DNA of 27,413 bases from a virus. The translations under genes and the position numbers were made by a program. Below, one piece after another: positions 11,655-17,938 of this stretch; the first letter of the stretch is position 1; each line of letters opens with the position of its first letter. The stretch is from positions 1 to 27,413 of the IMG/VR virus record IMGVR_UViG_3300030419_004446. One strand, 5' to 3'. The notes beneath the pieces were generated by a model. The model was not told where the DNA came from, did no database searches, and was given only the letters and a program-made list of their open reading frames with translations.

Positions 11655-12146
11655 TTACTTACCCTCCATATGTAAATTATGGTATAATGTACAATTAGCA
11701 TCTATTATGCTATTCAACCTATTTCTTTCATTAATATTGTGTTCTTTATCAGAACGAGGAATATCATTCTCACTCTTCATAACATCATTACCTTGAAAGA
11801 CTGTTATCAATGAACTTCTAAATTCATCACTTAAATCATTTAAATTGTACCATGTTTGATTAGAATCAGGATATGACCCATAAACTAGACCATTACCTAT
11901 TCTTTCTTGTTGTATCATACCTCTAAATAAAAAGTATTCAACTACTGCTCTACATACATGTACACTATGTCCACACCATCTATCCTTGCTATAACTCTCT
12001 ACAACACTATCTAGATGATTAAAACGATGCATTGCTGTATTAGTATATATTATTACAACATCATCAATTTTGACATTCTTTAATAGAACATCACTAACAC
12101 ATTGGCTTAGTGAGGTGCCAACAACCTTTGATCCATAATCTATCAT
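11655..12146 (-). CDS. Hypothetical protein (163 aa)
   Basis: This is the first gene after the proposed leftward promoter. I prefer the ATG at 12146 (MIDYGSKVVGTSLSQCVSDV), with AAAGG seven bases upstream; an ATG at 12203 would give 182 aa but has no binding site and spans a strong hairpin. The N-terminal half has alternating strands and helices (DDVVIIYTNTAMHRF) suggestive of a Rossmann-like fold, with several Cys and His residues near 81-90. The C-terminal third is polar. No known family is recognised. Confidence 0.6.
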   Translation of the reverse strand: MIDYGSKVVGTSLSQCVSDVLLKNVKIDDVVIIYTNTAMHRFNHLDSVVESYSKDRWCGHSVHVCRAVVEYFLFRGMIQQERIGNGLVYGSYPDSNQTWYNLNDLSDEFRSSLITVFQGNDVMKSENDIPRSDKEHNINERNRLNSIIDANCTLYHNLHMEGK

Positions 12147-12160
12147 GACTATGCCTTTCT

Positions 12161-12180
12161 GCCTAGCTTTTACACTAGGC
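12161..12180 (-). promoter_or_regulatory. Hairpin just upstream of the 163-aa gene
   Basis: GCCTAG and CTAGGC form a perfect six-pair stem with an eight-base loop, ending 14 bases before the ATG at 12146 and adjoining its AAAGG box. It may modulate initiation or mark the leader. It would fall within coding sequence if the ATG at 12203 were used. Confidence 0.4.
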
Positions 12181-12230
12181 GTTAATTGGTTAGGAGAAAA
12201 CATATAAGTGTGGTATAAGTTTATATATAT

Positions 12231-12236
12231 ATTATA
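12231..12236 (-). promoter_or_regulatory. Candidate promoter -10 for the leftward operon
   Basis: The minus strand carries a perfect TATAAT preceded by a GT-rich stretch; 17 bases further up, TCCTGA is a poor -35. It lies downstream of the terminator at 12316-12342 and upstream of the first gene of the long leftward array, where an operon promoter is expected. Confidence 0.4.
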
Positions 12237-12315
12237 CACACACGCACACTATATCAGGAGTCTATATCACTATATTTGCCTGTATTAGTGAATAATAATA
12301 ATAGTTTTAGTTTTT

Positions 12316-12342
12316 AAAAGGTAAAAGGGGACCGAAGCCCCC
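12316..12342 (-). terminator. Rho-independent terminator with UUCG loop
   Basis: In the minus-strand transcript GGGGGC-UUCG-GUCCCC forms a stable stem (one G-U) capped by the classic cUUCGg tetraloop, followed by TTTTACCTTTT. It lies just after the stop of the 12358-12729 gene and should end that one-gene transcript. Confidence 0.85.
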
Positions 12343-12357
12343 AATTACGAGAGAATC

Positions 12358-12729
12358 TTACTTAGTTGGAGGTTTAAGCTCATCAACCAGTGATTTAACA
12401 CTTGCAGTAAGGTTCTTAATATCATTAGATAGATAACCTAGTTTCTTATCAGTCTTACTAGATCCTTTATCTTGAGACTTTGCTAATTCAATTAGCTGGG
12501 CTAACTCACTGTTACCCTGTTGCGGAGGTTGTGTCCCATTTAATATATGGGGTGCTTGTAGCCCGAACCCTAACAACGTTTGGTTGTTATTAGCCATAAA
12601 TGATTGTGCTTGCCAGTTAGGCATCCTGCCCTTAATAGCCTGCATTTGCATGGCTTGTATTCCACAGTTAGTCTGTGCTTCCATGCCTCGCAAGATAATT
12701 GCGAGTATCTTTTCCTTGATGTTGTCCAT
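12358..12729 (-). CDS. Gln/Asn-rich hypothetical protein (123 aa), monocistronic
   Basis: AAAAGGAGATGTT precedes the ATG at 12729. The protein starts with a helix (MDNIKEKILAIILRGMEAQT), has a Gln/Asn/Met-rich centre (residues 22-72) and a C-terminal coiled-coil-like segment from about 74. It forms its own transcription unit, flanked by terminators on both sides. It is next to the divergence between the two genome arms. The composition could suit a small virion or scaffold-like protein, or a regulator near the switch region, but no family is recognised. Confidence 0.65.
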   Translation of the reverse strand: MDNIKEKILAIILRGMEAQTNCGIQAMQMQAIKGRMPNWQAQSFMANNNQTLLGFGLQAPHILNGTQPPQQGNSELAQLIELAKSQDKGSSKTDKKLGYLSNDIKNLTASVKSLVDELKPPTK

Positions 12730-12791
12730 AACATCTCCTTTTGTTTGTTAACGAAAAATTCTAAATGAAAAATAACTAAAAAGTAAATTTG

Positions 12792-12810
12792 AAAAACCCC
12801 CGAAGGGGGG
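12792..12810 (-). terminator. Rho-independent terminator upstream of the 123-aa gene
   Basis: On the minus strand CCCC(C)-UUCG-GGGG is followed by five T. There is no T-run on the plus side, so the orientation is leftward. It would stop leftward transcription arriving from the right arm or from a nearby leftward promoter before it enters the 12358-12729 gene. Confidence 0.72.
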
Positions 12811-12819
12811 CGGGGGACG

Positions 12820-12849
12820 AGTATATAGCCGCATACCAAAATGCTACAA
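12820..12849 (-). promoter_or_regulatory. Weak candidate leftward promoter
   Basis: TTGTAG, 18 bases, then TATACT (five of six to consensus) reads leftward, ending about 10 bases before the terminator hairpin at 12792-12810. If active it would make only a very short RNA or a transcript with a 5' hairpin. The rest of the 12730-12909 gap shows only AT-rich sequence. Confidence 0.22.
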
Positions 12850-12909
12850 TTTTTAAAAGTCGATTAAAATAATTGTTGTTTTTAAATAATCCATTTAATA
12901 AATTTCAAT

Positions 12910-13086
12910 ATGAAAAAGTACATACTTACTATAAAATATGATGAAAGTACTGATACTGTAGAATGGATACAGGAAGAGATTATAACAGAAGAAGAAGTAA
13001 AAGTTGAATCTTTAGATGATGTATCTAATATAACTAGCGAAGATATGCTTGCTATAATGGAAGGAAAGGAATATGCTAAGGCTTGA
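12910..13086 (+). CDS. Small acidic protein at the head of the right arm (58 aa)
   Basis: The frame begins MKKYILTIKYDESTDTVEWI with a beta-strand pattern and ends EGKEYAKA. The centre is rich in Glu and Asp. No Shine-Dalgarno sequence is visible before the ATG, only AT-rich sequence, so it may be leaderless or weakly translated. A terminator-like hairpin follows the stop. It is the first rightward gene, before the small terminase. Function unknown. Confidence 0.6.
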   Translation: MKKYILTIKYDESTDTVEWIQEEIITEEEVKVESLDDVSNITSEDMLAIMEGKEYAKA

Positions 13087-13094
13087 TTCCTAGC

Positions 13095-13119
13095 GCCTCC
13101 TTGGCGGAGGCTTTGTTAT
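13095..13119 (+). terminator. Terminator-like hairpin carrying the next gene's ribosome binding site
   Basis: GCCTCC pairs with GGAGGC around a five-base loop, followed by the T-rich TTTGTTATT. The 3' arm GGAGG (13106-13110) is also the only binding site for the small-terminase ATG at 13121, ten bases downstream. The same element could therefore attenuate transcription and control translation. Confidence 0.6.
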
Positions 13120-13120
13120 T

Positions 13121-13852
13121 ATGAGAGTATATAAAGTAAATAGAATAGAGCATACAGTATTTGATGATATAGATGAAGTACCTAGCAGTATAACAATCGC
13201 AGGTGACTGGCGCAGTGGTAAGGTAGGTGATTGGGTTAAAGCTGATGATGGGTGCTTTATACAGATTTTGCGCAAGGGACAGATGGTTGTGCCGAAAGGG
13301 CGGAACAAGGTTAGGGAATACGTTGGCACGTGCACTGGGACATTTCCAGTAACCTCCAAGGCGAAGATGGACACTTCGCGCAGACTCAATATTTATTCCT
13401 TTGGAGGGAATAAGAGTTCTGCAGACGTTCTGCTAGATCGGACCGTACTAAGTAAGCACGAACATCTATTTGTTGGATATATTGTATCAGGGTTATCTCC
13501 GCAGGATGCTTATATGAAGGCATTTCCTACGAATAGCCCTGGATACGCTAAACAAAAATCAGCACAGCTCGTTAAAACAAAAAGGATAATGACTGCTATG
13601 AAAGAAGAATTAAAGCCTGTTTTAGAAGAATTAGGTATAAATGAAACAAGTATTTTAAAAAACATAAACACAATCGCAATGTCATCTGAAAAAGATGAGA
13701 CTAGATTAAAAGCACTATTTAAACTATCTGATATAATGGACTTGGAGGACAAAAATAAGACTACAGTTACTCAAGTATCTGGGGCACTATTTCAAGGTTT
13801 TGCAGATAAGCACTTAGTGGAAGCAAAAAGACCAAAAGAGATAGGAGAATAA
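13121..13852 (+). CDS. Terminase small subunit (TerS)
   Basis: The 243-aa protein begins with a small beta domain (GDWVKADDGCFIQILRKGQM, residues 36-55, and REYVGTCTGTF) that I recall at the front of some marine-phage small terminases. Residues 110-180 contain a helix-turn-helix-like region typical of TerS: VGYIVSGLSPQDAYMKAFP, then AKQKSAQLVKTKRIMTAMKE, followed by a long helix. TerS recognises packaging DNA and activates the TerL motor. The large terminase lies two genes downstream. The N-terminal third is noticeably richer in GC than the rest of the arm. Confidence 0.78.
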   Translation: MRVYKVNRIEHTVFDDIDEVPSSITIAGDWRSGKVGDWVKADDGCFIQILRKGQMVVPKGRNKVREYVGTCTGTFPVTSKAKMDTSRRLNIYSFGGNKSSADVLLDRTVLSKHEHLFVGYIVSGLSPQDAYMKAFPTNSPGYAKQKSAQLVKTKRIMTAMKEELKPVLEELGINETSILKNINTIAMSSEKDETRLKALFKLSDIMDLEDKNKTTVTQVSGALFQGFADKHLVEAKRPKEIGE

Positions 13853-13853
13853 T

Positions 13854-14495
13854 ATGGTAGGAGTAGATCATGGATATTACGAAAGAAATGAAGGTAGAAG
13901 TGATGAGCAGGATCGTATTAATAAAATAGAGTTAGCTTTTATTTTGGGAAGCCCTCAGGGTATAACTGATGAAATGTTAATAAATTATGATAGTGCTAAT
14001 CTTGATGATTACTTTATAACAGAAGACGAATGGGCTCAAACATGGGAGAGTGGTACATGGGATAAGACTAAAGGTATACATTCTGAAACTGCATATGGAA
14101 CTACAGGGGCTAGTCAGTGGCATCCAAAAGATTGGCAAGCTATTGGTGATTACTTTACTGATGTAATTGGACGTAAAGCAACTAATGATGAAATAAGTAA
14201 ATTTGCACAAATGTGGAAGGTTAGGGCAACTTCATCTCCTGAAGAATATAGCCAGTGGCTTAGTAGTCAAGTTAATATTTATGATTCATGGAAAAGTGTT
14301 AAAGATACTGGGTCTGTTGGTGAAAACTTTCAAAGAAAATCAGCAGATCAAGTATTTGATATTATTAATTCACCTGTTGGTAAAGCTATGTTACCTCAAG
14401 CTCAAGTATTAAATATCATAGATAGAGTTGTTGAAGGAAGTATGACGCCAGATGAAATGAAAAGTTTTCAAAAAGGAAATAAGGGTAAATATTAA
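13854..14495 (+). CDS. Hypothetical virion-region protein (213 aa)
   Basis: It starts one base after the small-terminase stop, with ATAGGAG upstream. The protein is Asp/Glu/Trp-rich, with EDEWAQTWESGTWDKTKG near residues 56-73 and helical segments such as ATNDEISKFAQMWKV. The C-terminus contains a helical PVGKAMLPQAQVLNIIDRVV segment and a Lys/Gly tail. No family is recognised. Being inside the packaging cluster and coupled to the peptidase-like gene by TAATG, it may be an internal virion or packaging-associated protein. Confidence 0.68.
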   Translation: MVGVDHGYYERNEGRSDEQDRINKIELAFILGSPQGITDEMLINYDSANLDDYFITEDEWAQTWESGTWDKTKGIHSETAYGTTGASQWHPKDWQAIGDYFTDVIGRKATNDEISKFAQMWKVRATSSPEEYSQWLSSQVNIYDSWKSVKDTGSVGENFQRKSADQVFDIINSPVGKAMLPQAQVLNIIDRVVEGSMTPDEMKSFQKGNKGKY

Positions 14496-15652
14496 TGCCT
14501 ACTAGACATAGAAGACCTGTATCTTCAATTGCTCAAGCAGCAGCTGAAGCAGCTGAAGCAGCTAGAGCTGAGGATTTGTGGAACCAGCTTTTAGGTGAAG
14601 TTGGGAATTGGCTTGGTATTGGAAGTAATGATACTAGATATGAAAATGAACTTCACTTTGGTGGAAGTTATCCAGTTAGTTCACTTCATGATGTTACTGA
14701 ATTTAATAGCCAAGATATTACAGCAATAGCAAGTGATGTTTTTGGTGATTTTTGGCAGTTACGAGGTAACCCTAATGAACTTAATAATGTAAAAACAAAT
14801 ATTTTCTATGAACCAATGGTGCAGTATCTGCAAGGTCTCAAAGATAATAATATAAAATATAATGCTGATGATATGAGACAGTATGTTGAAGGATTAGTAG
14901 CTAATGAAATGTATGGAACAAGTACAGCAAATATGTCTGAAGCAAGCCCTTATGCCAATGAAATTATACAAGCTTTTACAGATAGAGCTGGAGTTTCAGG
15001 TACTCGTGACCCTAGTGCAGACCCTGAAGAAATAAATTATACTGTAATGGGTGGAGGTAGAAGAGAATCCGTTTGTGCAGATACAGCTTGTGCTGTATAT
15101 ACAGGAGCAGGTATGGTAAACTATTTACCTTGGGATATGGCTGCAGGGAAGTGGGCAAGTAGTAATGATTATATTATTGATGCACTTGCAGGAAGAAAAA
15201 AAGGTGATGATTCTTATAAGCACTGGGATACAGTTGCTAGCGGAAATATTAGTAAAGTAAAAAATGCACAACCAGGTGATTGGATTATATTTGGCAGTTT
15301 TGAAGCTTGGCTACCAATAAACCATCCAGATAGATGTCGTGGAGAAGGAAATGAGTCTTGTAAACATTCTATGGTTGTTTTAGATGTTACAGAAAAAGGA
15401 ATATTATTTGGTTCTGGTAATATGACTATGCATGCACAAGATTCATTTCAGCCTCATGGTATAAATACTAGATTTTGGACTTGGGAAAATTTAGAAAACA
15501 TGTCTGCTGGTAATCAAAAAGCAAATGTTTATAGGTTTAATCCTCAAAGTGATAAGTTTGCTTTTTTTGAAGGTGAAGTTTATTCTCATAAATCAGATGA
15601 TGAATCTTATCAACTTAAATCAGGTCAAATTGAAAATCCATTTAGGTATTAA
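14495..15652 (+). CDS. Putative NlpC/P60-like cysteine peptidase, virion-associated
   Basis: The 385-aa protein has an Ala/Glu-rich N-terminal helix (residues 11-25), a helical middle, and a C-terminal domain with a papain-like order: SVCADTACAVYTG (Cys194 as candidate nucleophile), QPGDWIIFGS (259-268) and CKHSMVVLDV with His291, then GILFGSGN. This recalls NlpC/P60 or CHAP hydrolases, which cut peptidoglycan. No signal peptide is seen, so it may be carried in the virion for wall penetration. Cys281 and Cys289 are additional. Start and stop overlap both neighbours as TAATG. Confidence 0.62.
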   Translation: MPTRHRRPVSSIAQAAAEAAEAARAEDLWNQLLGEVGNWLGIGSNDTRYENELHFGGSYPVSSLHDVTEFNSQDITAIASDVFGDFWQLRGNPNELNNVKTNIFYEPMVQYLQGLKDNNIKYNADDMRQYVEGLVANEMYGTSTANMSEASPYANEIIQAFTDRAGVSGTRDPSADPEEINYTVMGGGRRESVCADTACAVYTGAGMVNYLPWDMAAGKWASSNDYIIDALAGRKKGDDSYKHWDTVASGNISKVKNAQPGDWIIFGSFEAWLPINHPDRCRGEGNESCKHSMVVLDVTEKGILFGSGNMTMHAQDSFQPHGINTRFWTWENLENMSAGNQKANVYRFNPQSDKFAFFEGEVYSHKSDDESYQLKSGQIENPFRY

Positions 15653-17220
15653 TGTCTAAATATAATTTTAATATAAATAAAGAAAATGTAAGTAAGGCAG
15701 AAGAGGCCCTTCAGTTAGCTTCAAAAGATATGATTGCATTTGGTAAATTATTTTTAGCAGATGACTTTATGAGGAGTGAAACTCCTTTTTTTCATTATGA
15801 GGTAGCAGATGCTATTTCTGATATGGATAAAAGGCAATTGGCAGTAATATTGCCCAGAGGACATGGAAAAACAGTTCTTACTAAATGTAGTATTATGAAA
15901 GATTTCTGTTTTGCAACAGGCCCTTTATTTTATGGTTGGGTTGCTGCTTCGTCTAAAATTAGTGTGCCAAATTTAGATTATATAAAATATCATTTGGAGT
16001 TTAATGAAAAAGTTTCGTATTATTTCGGTAATTTAAAAGGTAAAAAATGGACAGAAGACGATATAGAGCTAACAAATGGATGTAAACTTATATCGAAATC
16101 AAATCTTTCAGGAATTAGAGGTGGAGCAAAACTTCATAAAAGATACGACCTCATCGTTCTTGACGATTTTGAAGATGAAAATAATACCATTACACAAGAG
16201 TCTAGGGCTAAAATTGCGAATCTTGTTACCGCAGTTGTGTTCCCTGCTCTTGAGCCACATACGGGTAGGCTTAGGATTAATGGAACTCCTGTTCACTTTG
16301 ACTCCTTTATACAAAATATACTTGTGGGTAAAGAAAAAGCTGAAAAGCAAGGTGAAAAATATAGTTGGCATGTAATAAGTTATAAAGCGTTACAGCCTGA
16401 TGGAACTTCATTGTGGCCTGGTTGGTTTGGAATGAAGGAAATGGAACGTAAGAAGAAGTTTTATGCAGATTCAGGTCAGCCACAAAAGTTTTATCAAGAG
16501 TATATGATGGAAGTACAAAATGCAGAAGATGCAATTTTTACTAGAGAACATGTACAATTTTGGGATGGGAGGTTTAAACATGATGAGGATACTGGGATTA
16601 GCTATATTACACTTGAAGATGGAACTGAAAAACCTGTTAACGTCTTTGCGGGGGTTGACCCAGCTACGGATAGTGCCAGAAGAGATACTGACTTTAGTGT
16701 TATCCTCGTTGTCGCTGTTGATGGTGACAATAATTGCTATGTGCTTGACTATATTCGTAACAGGTCATTACCTGTGCTTGGGATTCCTGGAGATGGCAAA
16801 AAAGGTATCGTGGATCATTTGTTTGATTACCAAAAAATTTACAAACCTTCTCTCTTTACTATTGAGGATACCGCAATGTCTAAGCCAGTATTTCAGTCGC
16901 TTATTGCGGAAATGAGAAGAAGGAATGATTTTAGTGTTAAATATGTTGCTGAAAAGCCAGGAAATAGAATGAGTAAAAGGGATAGAATACAAGAAGTGTT
17001 AGCTCAAAGATTTGCAATAAGAAGTATGTTTGTTAGAAAAGATCAATATGATTTACAACATGAAATTTATACATTTGGTCCTAGAATGGGACATGACGAT
17101 ACAATAGATGCGTTAGCTTATGCATGTAAGCACGCACATCCACCTAAATCTATGAAGAAAAATAAAGTAGGTATTTGGAAAAAACATAGACCTAGTGCAA
17201 AAAGCTGGGTCGTAGCTTAA
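15652..17220 (+). CDS. terL: Terminase large subunit (TerL)
   Basis: The 522-aa packaging motor is clear. Walker A is LPRGHGKT (67-74), Walker B is DLIVLDDFEDE (D171, D172) and a coupling-type NGTPVHFDS follows near 210. The C-terminal RNase H-like nuclease has FAGVDPATDSARRDTDFSV (about 335-353, first metal Asp), an acidic TIEDTAM strand near 405, and the final GHDDTIDALAYACKHA (about 480-495). It cuts and pumps DNA through the portal. Length is normal for the family. Its ATG overlaps the preceding stop as TAATG. Confidence 0.95.
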   Translation: MSKYNFNINKENVSKAEEALQLASKDMIAFGKLFLADDFMRSETPFFHYEVADAISDMDKRQLAVILPRGHGKTVLTKCSIMKDFCFATGPLFYGWVAASSKISVPNLDYIKYHLEFNEKVSYYFGNLKGKKWTEDDIELTNGCKLISKSNLSGIRGGAKLHKRYDLIVLDDFEDENNTITQESRAKIANLVTAVVFPALEPHTGRLRINGTPVHFDSFIQNILVGKEKAEKQGEKYSWHVISYKALQPDGTSLWPGWFGMKEMERKKKFYADSGQPQKFYQEYMMEVQNAEDAIFTREHVQFWDGRFKHDEDTGISYITLEDGTEKPVNVFAGVDPATDSARRDTDFSVILVVAVDGDNNCYVLDYIRNRSLPVLGIPGDGKKGIVDHLFDYQKIYKPSLFTIEDTAMSKPVFQSLIAEMRRRNDFSVKYVAEKPGNRMSKRDRIQEVLAQRFAIRSMFVRKDQYDLQHEIYTFGPRMGHDDTIDALAYACKHAHPPKSMKKNKVGIWKKHRPSAKSWVVA

Positions 17221-17229
17221 GGAGAAACC

Positions 17230-17790
17230 ATGGCATTTAATAGAAGAGGTCGTAGACCTATGCCAGCGGGGGGAAACTCAGGAATGAACAATAATATGGG
17301 TAGAAGAAGGGCTGGAAATCCTAGATTCGCTCCCAGAGGACCACAACAAATTGCTCCTGGCAATAATATTATGCCAGCTGGAGGAAATTCAGGAATGAAT
17401 ATGGGACTTCGTAATAGATTTAATCAAGACCCTAGACAAGTAACTCCATCTAATAATTTAACTCCTCGTGGGGGACAAGGTGGAATGAATAATAATATGG
17501 GGAATTTAAATCAAGACCCTAGATATATTAAGCCTTCAGATAATAATATTCCTTTTGGCGGGAATCAAGGTAATAATAATATGGGTTCTACTAGAGATCC
17601 TAGATTTGCTTCTGGAAGAAGACCAGCTGGACTTCCAAATGTTAATTTACGTAAGCCAGGAAGTGGCGGATCTAGAGTTATGGGTAGACCAACAGCAGGA
17701 AATTTCCAAAGAATGCAGCCTAAACAAAATAGGCTTCAAAAAGGAGTTTTCCCACAAGGTAATTCAATGTCTGATAAGTTAGGTTATTAG
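17230..17790 (+). CDS. Disordered Gly/Asn/Arg/Met-rich repeat protein (186 aa)
   Basis: AAGGAG precedes the ATG at 17230. The whole protein is low-complexity and basic, with imperfect repeats such as MPAGGNSGMNNNMG, PAGGNSGMNMG, RGGQGGMNNNMG and GGNQGNNNMG alternating with DPR(F/Q/Y) units. No folded domain is visible. Asn/Gly/Arg composition suggests an intrinsically disordered, possibly DNA- or RNA-binding or phase-separating protein. It sits between TerL and portal, so a packaging or head role is likely. Not recognised as a known family. Confidence 0.7.
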   Translation: MAFNRRGRRPMPAGGNSGMNNNMGRRRAGNPRFAPRGPQQIAPGNNIMPAGGNSGMNMGLRNRFNQDPRQVTPSNNLTPRGGQGGMNNNMGNLNQDPRYIKPSDNNIPFGGNQGNNNMGSTRDPRFASGRRPAGLPNVNLRKPGSGGSRVMGRPTAGNFQRMQPKQNRLQKGVFPQGNSMSDKLGY

Positions 17791-17791
17791 T

Positions 17792-17938
17792 ATGAAAAAA
17801 CCTAAAATGCATATATGACCTTATGAAGGTACAGCTCATCCCGTTGGGAAAAAGCATAAAAAAGCACCTAAAGGAACTAGCCATTGGAATGGCAGTGAAT
17901 TTATGGTTGGAAAAGAAATCTTAAAACAAGGGAAGTAA
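17792..17938 (+). pseudogene. Small basic gene with an in-frame TGA (48 codons if read through)
   Basis: From ATG at 17792 the frame reads MKKPKMHI, then TGA at 17816-17818, then PYEGTAHPVGKKHKKAPKGT followed by SHWNGSEFMVGKEILKQGK and TAA. The final TAA overlaps the portal ATG as TAATG, as in neighbouring gene pairs, and the post-stop part looks like a genuine His/Lys-rich protein. TGA is used as a normal stop elsewhere, often within ATGA overlaps, so global recoding is unlikely. Options are a nonsense mutation, a sequencing error, or readthrough. A 33-codon frame from 17824 in another register is an alternative. Confidence 0.55.

Noticed and set aside
12570-12839. 89-codon minus-strand frame overlapping the 123-aa gene
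   Set aside because: It runs through a clear terminator hairpin and overlaps a gene with a good binding site in another frame.
13090-13389. 99-codon minus-strand frame over the small terminase
   Set aside because: It arises opposite the GC-richer start of terS, has Pro/Thr-rich shadow composition and no binding site.
16108-16992. Several antisense or out-of-frame reading frames over the large terminase
   Set aside because: They are shadows of an unmistakable TerL coding sequence and lack binding sites.
17230-17790. The GGN/NNNMG repeats as a CRISPR or other DNA repeat array
   Set aside because: Repeats are imperfect at DNA level, variable in spacing, in frame and encode a continuous protein.
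17816-17818. Genome-wide recoding of TGA as tryptophan
   Set aside because: TGA ends several well-defined genes (for example at 3146, 5273, 10882 and 25865), most within ATGA or similar overlaps, and Trp is encoded by TGG throughout.
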